A DNA stretch of 64,000 nt from an uncultured Lachnospiraceae bacterium (GCA_900549995.1 URQQ01000012.1:1-64000); one strand, 5' to 3'; numbered from the stretch's first letter, positions 27,033 through 36,141 are shown. Made by a program: numbers and translations. The notes: generated by a model from the sequence alone, not told the origin.

Positions 27033-28946
27033 TTAGAACTCAAATACTGCCACTCCATATGGAGGCAGGTCATATCCGAAAGAAAACGGCCTTCCGTCGC
27101 ATTCCTGTTTCACTGCTTTGTAAACCGCCGGACGTTCTTTTCCATCTCCGCCATACTTTTTATCATCGCTGTTGATTACGAGTTTATACTGTTTGCGCCT
27201 CGGTACACCGACTCTGTAATCCGGGCGTTCTACCGGTGTAAAGTTGCACACGAACAGGAGATTCTTCTTCCCGTCATTCGAGTGGCGGATGAAGCTGTAA
27301 ATACTGCGTTCTCTGTCATCTGCATTTACCCACTCAAATCCTTCCATCCTTGTATCCTGCTCATACATCGCCTTATTGCGCCGATATAGGTGAAGGAGAT
27401 CTTTTGTAAATTCCTGAAGCTGCTGATGCTCGCTCTCTCCCAGAAGATACCAGTCAAGCTCCCGCTCCTCGCTCCACTCCCGGAGCTGAGCAAAATCCTG
27501 CCCCATAAAGAGAAGCTTTTTGCCAGGGTGTCCCATCATAAACGCGTATCCAACCTTCAGGTTGGCAAATTTATCAAATCCAAGTCCCGGCATCTTATTC
27601 AGCATAGAACATTTCAGATGGACAACCTCATCATGTGAAAGCACAAGCACATACTTCTCGCTGTATGCGTAAGTCATCGCAAATGTCATTTTGTAATGGT
27701 TATCCTTCCTGAAATACGGATCCAGCTTCATATATTCTGTAAAATCATGCATCCAGCCCATGTTCCATTTCAGGCTGAATCCAAGGCCGTCATCTTCCGG
27801 TTTCCCCGTAACCATCGGCCATGCTGTAGATTCCTCTGCGATCATCATCGCCCCGTGATTACGTCCAAGCACGACAGAATTCAGATGTTTGAAAAATCCT
27901 ATGGCCTCCAGATTTTTATTGCCGCCGTATTTATTGGCGATCCATTCCCCGTCTTTTTTACCGTAATCCAGATAGAGCATGGAAGCTACCGCATCGACAC
28001 GCAGGCCATCTACATGAAATTCCTCAATCCAGAACAGGGCATTTGCAATCAGGAAATTCTGTACTTCCGGTTTGCCGTAATCGAATATTTTGGTTCCCCA
28101 GTCTGGATGTTCCCCTTTCTTCGGATCTGCATACTCGAACGTCGGTGTTCCATCGAATTCTGCCAATCCATGTGCATCTCTCGGGAAATGTGCCGGTACC
28201 CAGTCGAGTATGACACCAATTTTATTACGGTGGAAATAATTGACCATATAGGCAAAATCTTCCGGTGTTCCATAGCGCGCTGTAGGCGCATAATATCCCG
28301 TTACCTGATATCCCCATGAACCATCATATGGATACTCTGCGATTCCCATCAGTTCGATATGGGTATACCCCATCTCCTTTATGTATGCAGTGGCTGCTTT
28401 GGCAAATTCGCGGTATGTATAAAATCCATCATCCTCCACTCCCGGATGTTTTTTCCATGAGCCGATATGCGCTTCATAGATCGAGATCGGATTCTCCTCC
28501 TGCTTCCATTCCTTCCGCTTGTCCATCCACTGTTTATCGGTCCAGCTCAGCTTGGAAATATCAACGATCCTTGAAGCTGTACCCGGTCTCAGTTCCGCAT
28601 AATTGGCGAACGGATCTGCCTTAAAGATATGTTTGCCCGTGTAAGTTTCAATACAATACTTGTACATCATTCCCTCTTTCACACGCGGGATGAAACAAGT
28701 ATAGATTCCCAGAGGCTCGCCCCGCTCCATCGGGTTTTTATCCATATCCCAGTTGTTAAAGTCGCCCACTACTGATACGGATTTTGCATTTGGCGCCCAC
28801 ACTGCGAAGTAAACGCCTTCTGTACGTCCCTTCTTTACCAAATGCGAACCAAGTCTTTTATAGATCTCATAATGTGTCCCTTGTCCAAAAAGATAATGGT
28901 CCAATTCCCCTATTTCGTATTTTCTTCTAGTTGTTGTTTTCGCCAT
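27033..28946 (-). CDS. glgB: 1,4-alpha-glucan branching enzyme
   Basis: Makes alpha-1,6 branches in glycogen; GH13 family. The CBM48 domain is at the N-terminus (GVYFAVWAPNAKSVSVVGDF). The catalytic barrel shows the nucleophile Asp in DGLRVDAVASMLYLDYG, the acid/base Glu in MIAEESTAWP and LSHDEVVH. 637 residues, typical. No other glycogen genes lie nearby, so it is monocistronic here, sharing a bidirectional terminator with the V-ATPase operon. Confidence 0.96.
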   Translation of the reverse strand: MAKTTTRRKYEIGELDHYLFGQGTHYEIYKRLGSHLVKKGRTEGVYFAVWAPNAKSVSVVGDFNNWDMDKNPMERGEPLGIYTCFIPRVKEGMMYKYCIETYTGKHIFKADPFANYAELRPGTASRIVDISKLSWTDKQWMDKRKEWKQEENPISIYEAHIGSWKKHPGVEDDGFYTYREFAKAATAYIKEMGYTHIELMGIAEYPYDGSWGYQVTGYYAPTARYGTPEDFAYMVNYFHRNKIGVILDWVPAHFPRDAHGLAEFDGTPTFEYADPKKGEHPDWGTKIFDYGKPEVQNFLIANALFWIEEFHVDGLRVDAVASMLYLDYGKKDGEWIANKYGGNKNLEAIGFFKHLNSVVLGRNHGAMMIAEESTAWPMVTGKPEDDGLGFSLKWNMGWMHDFTEYMKLDPYFRKDNHYKMTFAMTYAYSEKYVLVLSHDEVVHLKCSMLNKMPGLGFDKFANLKVGYAFMMGHPGKKLLFMGQDFAQLREWSEERELDWYLLGESEHQQLQEFTKDLLHLYRRNKAMYEQDTRMEGFEWVNADDRERSIYSFIRHSNDGKKNLLFVCNFTPVERPDYRVGVPRRKQYKLVINSDDKKYGGDGKERPAVYKAVKQECDGRPFSFGYDLPPYGVAVFEF

Positions 28947-29001
28947 ACTTTCACCCCCAGGTCGGTTTTGCTAATATAGACTTATTATACTTTAGTCAAA
29001 G

Positions 29002-29050
29002 GCAAAAAGAAAGAGTTTTGACAAAATGAATTACCATTTCTCAAAACTCT
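29002..29050 (-). terminator. Terminator of the TPR/AAA-like gene
   Basis: Ten-base inverted repeat AGAGTTTTGA (29012-29021) / TCAAAACTCT (29041-29050) directly after the stop of the upstream minus-strand gene, followed on minus by CTTTCTTTTTG. Confidence 0.85.
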
Positions 29051-29079
29051 TCCTTTATCTTCCAATTTCGTCAGAAAAA

Positions 29080-31428
29080 TTAGAAATCCTGTTCTTTTAA
29101 TATAATACGGTCAGAATCATCCTTATTCTTACCAAATACTCTCTTCATCAAATGCTTTACATTTGCCTTCTGAGAATGTTCAATCGCTTCATCAATGATA
29201 TCTTTTACCTCTGCGACAGTGACAGAGTGGTCTTCCCTCTGAAGCAGGTCAATTCTTGCATACAATGCAAGGATTCCATCCTCATCGATCCGGTATCCAT
29301 TCTCATTTGCATACGTCTGGCCGAAAGTCACAAGATCGTGGCTGATAAACTTCGGAATCTCAAGTCTGGATGTGAATTTCTTCTTAAATGACGGATTCGC
29401 TGTCAGAATTCTTTCCAGTGGTTTCCTCTGCTCTTCCAGAACGAATAAAAGTTCCCCTGTCTGGTCTTCCATCAGATGATTCAATTCCTTAATCTTCTTT
29501 GGGCTCAGTTTTCCAGCCTTCTCAATAATGATTGCACCTCCCTGAAGCTTCTTCACAATGGACTTCAGATCTTTTTTGTTCAGTGCTTCTCCGGTTACAA
29601 TCGCGACTTTTCCCTGTTTCAGATTTCTCTGTTTTTGAATTGCTTTTACAATATCCACAGCAAGGACTGTTTTACCTGCACCTTTCTGTCCGACAATGAG
29701 CAGGTTTCCGGTTCTGGATGTTCCGTACCTTGTCTTGCAGTTTTTATCATTTTCCAGTATCTCTACCAGCTGTTCACTCATGCCTCTTACAGGAACAAAA
29801 TAAGAGAACAGTTCCTTTTGCTCCTCTGTAAGGCCGGCCTTCAGACCAATTTCACTCGTAACACTCAAGTCATAACGTCCCTGTACAACAAAACCTGTAT
29901 CGTATTTTCCAGGTCTCATGTCTTCCGGATCATCAATCTCTCTGTCATCAATCTCTATTTCCGGTTTTTTCTTCTGAACTTTCGCCTTTGCAGGTTTCAC
30001 AGGCTTCACAGGTTCTTCCGGCTCTTCGATTTCTTCTCCGTCGAAGAAATCATCCTGATCATCTTCTATGAAATCGTCTGAATCATCGTAGTCATTTTCA
30101 AGTTCCTCTTCCAGTTCTTCATACTCTTCTTCCATCTGTTCATCGATGTCATCATAGTCCTCATCATCCTCAAGAGGTTCTTCCAGTTCTTCGTAATCAT
30201 CTTCTAATTCTTCATAGTCATCTTCTACTTCTTCGTACTCATCTTCCAGAGCAGCCTCTTCCGGTTCAGAATCTTCAGGTTCAGCTTCTTCCGCATTGGA
30301 CAGTGGTTCCGGTACTTCTTCTGCAGCTACCTGTTTTGCCCTGCTCGCTGCTTCAGCCGCTGCCTTCATTTTCTCTTCCTCGATTTTTCTCGCATTTTCA
30401 CGCTGCTTCTCTTCCCATTCTCTGAGAATCTCTTCAATCTTCATCTGTCCTGTAAGCATGCCATCCAATGCGTCCTCGGATTCCTCCGGCTCTTCTGTCT
30501 CCATACCAAGCATTCCCTGGAATTCTTCCGGAACAATCTCTTCTTCTGTCTCTTCCGGCGTCTCTTCCGGCGTCTCTTGCTCCGCATAGAGCTCCTGGAT
30601 TCCATCTGACTCCACTTTTACCGGAACATCCGATGCCATCTTTGCTACAGCTTCATTGAGCATTGCCCCTGCTGCTGATGTTTTTACCGATGACTTATGA
30701 TGATCTTCCCCAAGAATGACGCCTGTATCAGACATTTTCTTCTTAGGTGGTTCTGGCTCTTCAATTTCTTCCGGTTCCTCTGCCGTCTCTTCCATAACAA
30801 CTGGTTCCGGCTCCGGTATATTCCGCTGAGAATACTTCTCCTGCTGAAGAGGTGTCAGCGGTTTATATTTCATCTTTAATTCCATGGCCTGGTATACATA
30901 TTTGCCTTCACTGAACCACAGAATCAAGTCATCACATTCCTCAAGGCATTCCGCAGTCTTTCCAGCCTGATCATACAGTTTCGCAAGCTCATATGCCCAC
31001 TTCTCAATATATTCAGCCTTTTTGAAATCCTCAAGAGCCTCAATCTGATGTTCGATCGGCGCCTTCTGCGCTTTCAAAATTTTATATCTTAATACATACT
31101 GGTTCGGATCCTTCGGTGCTATATTCATAAATTCTTCATAACAGTCTGTCGCATCATCAATCTCACCTGACTTCAGTGCCAGGATTCCCAGTTTATATAC
31201 AATCTTCCTGCTGCCCGGAGAACGCTCATATGCAATAGACAGAATATCAATCCCCTTCTGATATTCACCATTATATTCATATATTTCACTGACTGTGGTA
31301 AGCATGCCTACATTCTTTACCTTCCGCCAGTCAATCGTATCTGCAATCTCCATCGCCAAATCATAAGCTTTTTCGTTAACATATTTGAGCATTTGCTCTG
31401 TCTTTACGCGATATTCATACTTATCCAA
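29080..31428 (-). CDS. TPR / acidic-linker / AAA-like ATPase protein, function unknown
   Basis: A 782-residue protein in three parts. Residues 1-180 are tetratricopeptide-like helical repeats. Residues about 200-500 are low-complexity and very acidic, with local repeats such as DDYEELEDDYEELE. The C-terminal ~260 residues are a nucleotide-binding domain with a P-loop (LLIVGQKGAGKTVLAVDI, about residue 580), a poorly conserved Walker-B-like strand (GGAIIIEKAGKL) and FTSRLEIPKF, resembling CbxX/SpoVK-like AAA+ modules. TTG 31428 is the likely start: AGAGGTGAG lies six bases upstream, while the upstream in-frame ATG has none. No membrane segment. Probably a scaffold or remodelling ATPase; I know of no assigned role. 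Confidence 0.75.
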   Translation of the reverse strand: MDKYEYRVKTEQMLKYVNEKAYDLAMEIADTIDWRKVKNVGMLTTVSEIYEYNGEYQKGIDILSIAYERSPGSRKIVYKLGILALKSGEIDDATDCYEEFMNIAPKDPNQYVLRYKILKAQKAPIEHQIEALEDFKKAEYIEKWAYELAKLYDQAGKTAECLEECDDLILWFSEGKYVYQAMELKMKYKPLTPLQQEKYSQRNIPEPEPVVMEETAEEPEEIEEPEPPKKKMSDTGVILGEDHHKSSVKTSAAGAMLNEAVAKMASDVPVKVESDGIQELYAEQETPEETPEETEEEIVPEEFQGMLGMETEEPEESEDALDGMLTGQMKIEEILREWEEKQRENARKIEEEKMKAAAEAASRAKQVAAEEVPEPLSNAEEAEPEDSEPEEAALEDEYEEVEDDYEELEDDYEELEEPLEDDEDYDDIDEQMEEEYEELEEELENDYDDSDDFIEDDQDDFFDGEEIEEPEEPVKPVKPAKAKVQKKKPEIEIDDREIDDPEDMRPGKYDTGFVVQGRYDLSVTSEIGLKAGLTEEQKELFSYFVPVRGMSEQLVEILENDKNCKTRYGTSRTGNLLIVGQKGAGKTVLAVDIVKAIQKQRNLKQGKVAIVTGEALNKKDLKSIVKKLQGGAIIIEKAGKLSPKKIKELNHLMEDQTGELLFVLEEQRKPLERILTANPSFKKKFTSRLEIPKFISHDLVTFGQTYANENGYRIDEDGILALYARIDLLQREDHSVTVAEVKDIIDEAIEHSQKANVKHLMKRVFGKNKDDSDRIILKEQDF

Positions 31429-31607
31429 CGTTCTCACCTCTATTAATATTTTATATACTTCCTCAATTAACAATACATTTATACTTCTTAAGTTTATCAC
31501 AGGACATAGTCAATGTCAAAAATTAGTGGGGAGATTTTTCGAAAATATTAAATAAATATTACAAATTTTACATAATAAAGATTGCCGCCCGAAAAAGCTA
31601 CCCACAG

Positions 31608-31650
31608 AAAAATAGCCATCACAATCATCCGACTATAATGGCTATTTTTT
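31608..31650. terminator. Hairpin terminator in the long gene-free region
   Basis: AAAAATAGCCAT (31608-31619) and ATGGCTATTTTTT (31638-31650) form a 12-bp stem with T runs on both strands. On the minus strand it would end transcripts arriving from the promoter at 32654-32682; the plus strand carries no gene that needs it. Confidence 0.8.
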
Positions 31651-32650
31651 ATTTAATTTTATTTTCATATTTATAATTAACCGGAGGAATTAATTTAAAA
31701 TTCCTGTTCCTGTAAGCCTTTCTAAAAATTAAATCTACGATTTATAACTCAAAGTCTAAGATTTTAAATCTACGGTATTGCTTATCCATATATCAAGATG
31801 TAAGTTATTATATCTATAACCCTTCAGAAGATACATATTAAATACAATTCCTTTCAGACTGCTTTTAAATTTATCATCCTACTAAGTTATTCCTTCTATA
31901 ACTATTACTTAAATATGGTTCATAAAGACAAATACTTTAGCTAATGTTTCTTTACACATTGTCTAATCTTTGAACTATTGTGGTATCTGTTTTTCAATAT
32001 GTTCTGCAAATTGAATTTTATAACCCAGTTTTTTTCTTCTCCGATATTTCCTTTTTATTTTTTTATAATTACTGGATTAGTATCTATAGTAAAGGCTTTT
32101 ATCACAGGAACATCCATTTGCCATACCACTAACATATTGATTTATACATTCTGAAATATCCAACGGTCAAAGCCTCCTTCCTTTCAATTTTAAATCTTTA
32201 TTATAAATCCTTCTTTTTTCTGAATATCCCTTTCTCGTCAGGATATTCTTTTCGAAGAGATTTCTTTCCCAAATAAGAGTTTTCTTTTCTCAGATTTTTT
32301 ATCATTATATAAAGATTCTTGGCGAGTCCTATAAATTTCACTTCATTCTTTCTGTTTCACTTTTCATATTAAACTTTTTCTCTTACGAATCAGCTGTCAT
32401 ATGAAAACTTTCATTTCCAGAATTTTTAAGAATTACTTTTACTTAAATCATTTCTTTTGAATTCTCATTCTCAGATTCCGATTCATATAAAACTTTAATT
32501 CCTTGTGAAATCTGTTCTGATGATTTCTTTTCTTTGACTTTCCTTTTTCCAAATTGACATTCAGTTAAATTCTTTTCTCCGATCCCTAATCATCTTTGAA
32601 CATTATTGATAAAAATCTTTATTCGAAAACTCTTATTTGTTTAAGTTGAT
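31651..32650 (-). other. Purine-rich gene-free stretch between a strong minus promoter and a terminator
   Basis: One kilobase with no long ORF on either strand but strongly purine-biased on minus, as coding or structured RNA would be. Translating by hand gives only broken pieces (for example KRKYRRRKKLGYKIQFAEH and KGIVFNMYLLKGYRYN) separated by stops. A perfect 15-base inverted repeat CAAATAAGAGTTTTC / GAAAACTCTTATTTG (32270-32284, 32625-32639) would pair the 5' end of the transcript with a point about 355 bases on. Another inverted repeat, GAATATCC / GGATATTC, is at 32222-32248. It may be a decayed gene, a large non-coding RNA or a run of tiny peptides; I cannot decide from sequence. Confidence 0.5.
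32077..32163 (-). CDS. Possible 28-residue peptide
   Basis: TTG 32163 to TAA 32077 on minus, nine bases after an unusually good GGAAGGAGG. The product begins MDISECINQYVSGMANG and has three cysteines, ending SLYYRY. No family is recognised. The ribosome site is the main argument; it could equally be the start of a decayed longer gene. Confidence 0.25.
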   Translation of the reverse strand: MDISECINQYVSGMANGCSCDKSLYYRY

Positions 32651-32653
32651 ATT

Positions 32654-32682
32654 ATAATACCATTGCACATGCATTTTGTCAA
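32654..32682 (-). promoter_or_regulatory. Near-consensus promoter reading into the gene-free region
   Basis: On the minus strand TTGACA (32682-32677), exactly 17 bases, TATTAT (32659-32654). This is among the best sigma-A-type promoters in the window, yet the transcript meets no conventional gene before the terminator at 31608-31650. Confidence 0.65.
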
Positions 32683-32765
32683 TACTATTTTAAATATTTC
32701 TATATATTTTTTTATTACTAATTTTATACTCTATAATTATCAGAATATTCAGTCTTTTTTATTTC

Positions 32766-32819
32766 ATTGTTAACCTTATTATATTTTAAGTTGACATTCG
32801 CTTTAAACTGCTTTATACT
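32766..32819 (+). promoter_or_regulatory. BirA operator overlapping the bioY promoter
   Basis: ATTGTTAAC (32766-32774), 15 bases, GTTGACATT (32790-32798): an inverted repeat matching the Firmicute biotin-repressor operator (TTGTTAAC half sites, 15-16 spacer) at seven of nine positions. The right half contains the -35 TTGACA (32791-32796), followed by a 17-base spacer and TATACT (32814-32819). BirA with biotin would cover the -35 and shut bioY off. Two hairpins follow in the leader, GGTATAT/ATATACC (32821-32841) and GAGTGTGTG with CGCACACTC ending near 32881. Confidence 0.8.
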
Positions 32820-32902
32820 TGGTATATCAAAACCATATACCAGAGTGTGTGTAAAATTCATCTTTGTAACCCGCACACTCTATATTAAGAGGAGACTTTC
32901 AC

Positions 32903-33472
32903 ATGACAAACGAAAAATCAACCATACCTTCATCTTCCATTTCTTCTGTAAAGTCACTTGTTCTGACAGCCCTGGTAACAGGCATCACATGCATTATAGC
33001 GCCCTTTGCCATACCAATTCCCTTCAGTCCGGTGCCTGTTTCCCTGACAAATCTGGTTCTCTATATCAGTATTTTCCTGTTGGGATGGAAATCAGCAACT
33101 GTCAGCTATCTGGTCTACGTTCTTCTTGGGGCAGTGGGACTTCCGGTATTCTCCGGTTTCGCAGGAGGTCTTGGCAAAATTGCAGGTCCCACCGGCGGCT
33201 ACCTTGTTGGTTTTGTTTTCCTTACGGTGATCTCTGGATATATTCTTGAAAAATTCCGCGGCCGCCGGGTCATTATTGTTATGGGCATGGTATTGGGAAC
33301 TGCCGTCACTTACGTGTTCGGCACTGCCTGGCTTTGTATTCAGATGAATCTTACCTTTCTGCAGGGTCTTGCTATCGGAACACTGCCTTACCTTCCCGGT
33401 GACTGTATCAAAATTATCATTGCCATCATTATCGGTCCTATATTAGCACAGAGAATACGGTCAATACAATAA
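32903..33472 (+). CDS. bioY: Biotin ECF transporter S component BioY
   Basis: Membrane protein that binds and takes up biotin with an ECF module (EcfA-A'-T) encoded elsewhere. The 189-residue protein has six hydrophobic helices and the family's FSPVPVSLTNLVLYI and GPTGGYLVGFV blocks near residues 40 and 95. AGAGGAGA precedes the ATG by seven bases. Single-gene unit between a BirA-type operator and a terminator. No biotin biosynthesis genes lie in the window. Confidence 0.95.
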   Translation: MTNEKSTIPSSSISSVKSLVLTALVTGITCIIAPFAIPIPFSPVPVSLTNLVLYISIFLLGWKSATVSYLVYVLLGAVGLPVFSGFAGGLGKIAGPTGGYLVGFVFLTVISGYILEKFRGRRVIIVMGMVLGTAVTYVFGTAWLCIQMNLTFLQGLAIGTLPYLPGDCIKIIIAIIIGPILAQRIRSIQ

Positions 33473-33481
33473 AGTAAAATG

Positions 33482-33524
33482 AAATGCCGGAATCCCCCCC
33501 TGACGGATATCCCGGCATTTTTTT
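33482..33524. terminator. Bidirectional terminator after bioY
   Basis: AAATGCCGG (33482-33490) pairs with CCGGCATTT (33512-33520), extended by partial pairing inside, with TTTTTTT on plus and A/T-rich flank on minus; it separates bioY from the convergent beta-propeller gene. Confidence 0.88.
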
Positions 33525-33540
33525 AATCTGACTGCTCTGT

Positions 33541-35520
33541 CTATAAAACAAGATCATCAATCTTCTTATAAGTCTTCAAGTCAAACGACTGTATCGTATT
33601 ACCGTTCACTACATAGAACACATCTCCGATATAAACTCCTTTGGCCGTCATCTGAGCACTTCCAAGATCCAGTTCCATATCACAGACAAATCCCTTATCT
33701 GCATTGTATGAAAATAAAAGATACTGTAATGTACTTGAATAATTGCCTGTATAGACTGAAAATCCAATTACATTTTTCTTATCATCAGCAAGAACTGCCT
33801 TATAGTCCGAGAGCGCTTCTGAATAATTGGAATCTTTGATAATATATTTATCCTTTTCCTTCACATTGGACGGATCTGAGATATCAAACATGGACAGCTT
33901 GATCCCCTCCATCGCTCCGGTAACTGCGTTAATCTCCTGGCCGATTCCAAGCAGCTGCCCGTCTCCATAAAAATGCAGGTATGCCGAGAACCCCGGAATC
34001 TTCAGCTCTCCGATAATTTTCGGTTTTTCAGGATCAGACAAGTCAACAGAAAACAGAGGGTCCGTCTCACGGAACGTCACAAAATAACCTGTATCTCCAA
34101 AAAATCTTGCTGACTTCACACTTTCTCCTTTTGCCAGATCTGTAATTTTCCCCATCTCTTCCAGATTTTCATCCAGAACATACAGCGTATTGGTCGTCTG
34201 ACGTTCCGCCCTCGCATTTCCTCCTGAAAACAGGCCATCATTTGTCACTACTTTATTAACAGTCGCAGCTATACGGACATTCCCGTCATACTCATCTATA
34301 CAGAAGGAGTCTTTGACTATCCCCTGTATTACATTTTGTGCCTTCGGTATAATTTTTCCGTCTTCATAAGCAATCTTTCGAATCTGTGTCTGCTCACCAT
34401 CTTCTGAGGCAGAATAATCTGTATCACACATGTAAATATTCTTCCCGCTCACATAGCAGAGACCCGCCTGCGAGAAAACTGCCTTTGAATCAGTAATTGT
34501 TCCCGGGTCTGATACTGAGAACGCCGAAATCAGTGTATACATATTCCCTGACGGCCAGGATGGCATAAAGATATCACTGGCTTTGACCAATTCACCATTC
34601 ACAGCCGGCACATACTCTTCTTTCTCCGATTCTCTGCATCCCGTCTGCGGATAAAAATTACTGAAAAGATAGAGATATCCGTCCGTCAGTCTTGATGAAT
34701 CATAGCTGCCGCTTGCTGTAACACACCCGAGATGTTCCGCTTCATCACTCTTTGAGAGATCATACGTATCCGCCTGTGTAAGATTCTCCGTTCTCCCATC
34801 TTCCTGCTCCCGCATGACGTTTGAAACAACAATCAGCCTCTCATTCTCCACATAAAATTCTTCTGCCGACACCTGATCCTTGTCTTTTCCCGAAAGTGTG
34901 ATTGAAAAAAGTTCTTCAAGCTTACCATCTGCCGGTTCAATAATACTGATTTTCTTTCTGTTTTCTCTCAATACATACAAGTACTTTCCGTCAGTCTTAA
35001 CCGTATCCCCCTCGCCAACCGACGCTTCCCTTACGTTTGTCTGCGAATAATCAGCACTCTGGACAGCCGCTATTTCCTTAGTCTCTGCAGAACCCGCAGA
35101 TTGTGCGCTATCCTCCACGGAGGCTTCCGCATACATACTGCTGTTATAGGAAGAAACTGTTTCTTCTGATTTTCTCAGGTACTTATAAATTTCTCCATAG
35201 TCCGCTGCCGAGGAGATATTCCCCTCAGAGGACTGTATATCTTTCGATGCTGTTTTTGCTTCTTCTCTCGTATTTCTTCCGGTGGCTCCGGAAGTGCTCC
35301 GGGTACTCCCCGATCTATTCACTCCATACACCGATAAAACCCCTGCTACAATCAGGCAACAGGCCGCAGCCAATCCATACGTGTATGCGCGGCGCCATTT
35401 CCCCGGTTTTTTCGGCTTCAGCTTCTTTTCAATCTCTTCGGGCTGAAGGCTCTCAGGTACAGTTACCTGTTCCATGCCAGCCTTAATTTTATCAAGAAGC
35501 TCATTCTCCTGTACTCCCAT
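33541..35520 (-). CDS. Membrane-anchored beta-propeller domain protein
   Basis: 659 residues: a short cytoplasmic N-terminus (1-45), one transmembrane helix (about 47-66, YTYGLAAACCLIVAGVLSVY), a Ser/Thr-rich linker and a large extracellular domain with repeated beta-strands such as LYVLRENRKKISIIEP, matching the secreted beta-propeller family distantly related to WD-40. Sixteen nt after an ECF sigma gene; the single-pass topology and pairing suggest it controls or senses for that sigma factor, but no classical zinc anti-sigma motif is present. AAGGAGG supports the ATG. Confidence 0.85.
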   Translation of the reverse strand: MGVQENELLDKIKAGMEQVTVPESLQPEEIEKKLKPKKPGKWRRAYTYGLAAACCLIVAGVLSVYGVNRSGSTRSTSGATGRNTREEAKTASKDIQSSEGNISSAADYGEIYKYLRKSEETVSSYNSSMYAEASVEDSAQSAGSAETKEIAAVQSADYSQTNVREASVGEGDTVKTDGKYLYVLRENRKKISIIEPADGKLEELFSITLSGKDKDQVSAEEFYVENERLIVVSNVMREQEDGRTENLTQADTYDLSKSDEAEHLGCVTASGSYDSSRLTDGYLYLFSNFYPQTGCRESEKEEYVPAVNGELVKASDIFMPSWPSGNMYTLISAFSVSDPGTITDSKAVFSQAGLCYVSGKNIYMCDTDYSASEDGEQTQIRKIAYEDGKIIPKAQNVIQGIVKDSFCIDEYDGNVRIAATVNKVVTNDGLFSGGNARAERQTTNTLYVLDENLEEMGKITDLAKGESVKSARFFGDTGYFVTFRETDPLFSVDLSDPEKPKIIGELKIPGFSAYLHFYGDGQLLGIGQEINAVTGAMEGIKLSMFDISDPSNVKEKDKYIIKDSNYSEALSDYKAVLADDKKNVIGFSVYTGNYSSTLQYLLFSYNADKGFVCDMELDLGSAQMTAKGVYIGDVFYVVNGNTIQSFDLKTYKKIDDLVL

Positions 35521-35536
35521 ACATACGGCCTCCTTC

Positions 35537-36049
35537 CTATTTCAGTATAAGACTCATTTTTTCTAATGCACGGCTTTGCTTTGACCTCACCGTATTCGCA
35601 TTCAGGCGAAGGATCTCTCCGATCTCCGGACTTTTATACCCCCCGAACACAGAGAGGGACACGATCATCCGTTCTTCTTCCGTCAGCACGGCAAAAGCAT
35701 TCCTCACATCCTGTGCAAGCGCATAATCCTTATCCTCTGAAGCCTCCTCCAGAATCGGCGCTTCCCCGTACTCTCTGGAAGACCATTTCTTCCTGCAGAC
35801 ATTTACAAGAATCTGAAAGATCCAGCTCTTGAATGACTCCGCCTTCTTAAGTTTATGTATACTGCTGTATGCATTTATAACCGCCTCACTGACAGCATCC
35901 TCCGCATCCTGCGGATGTTTCATCGTACACAGGGCAAAACGATAGAGATCCTGATAAAACATCTCATATAATTTTGCAAATGCTCTGGTATCTCCCATCT
36001 TCGAAAGCCTCGCCAATTCCTCAATTGAACAGTGCCCATATTCGTCCAT
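35537..36049 (-). CDS. ECF-type RNA polymerase sigma factor
   Basis: 170-residue sigma-70 family protein. Region 2 is at the N-terminus (FAKLYEMFYQDLYRFALCTM, DAEDAVSEAVINAY) and region 4 at the C-terminus (LTEEERMIVSLSVFGGYKSP, then NTVRSKQSRALEKM). Followed by a membrane beta-propeller gene, its probable regulator or partner. Likely controls its own operon; no promoter element was recognised. Confidence 0.92.
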   Translation of the reverse strand: MDEYGHCSIEELARLSKMGDTRAFAKLYEMFYQDLYRFALCTMKHPQDAEDAVSEAVINAYSSIHKLKKAESFKSWIFQILVNVCRKKWSSREYGEAPILEEASEDKDYALAQDVRNAFAVLTEEERMIVSLSVFGGYKSPEIGEILRLNANTVRSKQSRALEKMSLILK

Positions 36050-36141
36050 CCTGGTCCCCCCTCTCCTGGGTCTTTGTATATAAGAGTCCCGTATGTATTT
36101 AACTGTTGCATAGAATCTGATTTATTTTAAAAAATACTGAA

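Noticed and set aside
31429..32650. Decayed transposase
   Set aside because: Fragments such as KRKYRRRKKLGYKIQF look basic, but no catalytic motif, terminal repeats or target duplication could be tied to a known insertion sequence.
32821..32881. Riboswitch upstream of bioY
   Set aside because: The two leader hairpins match no riboswitch I know for biotin, and a BirA operator already accounts for control.
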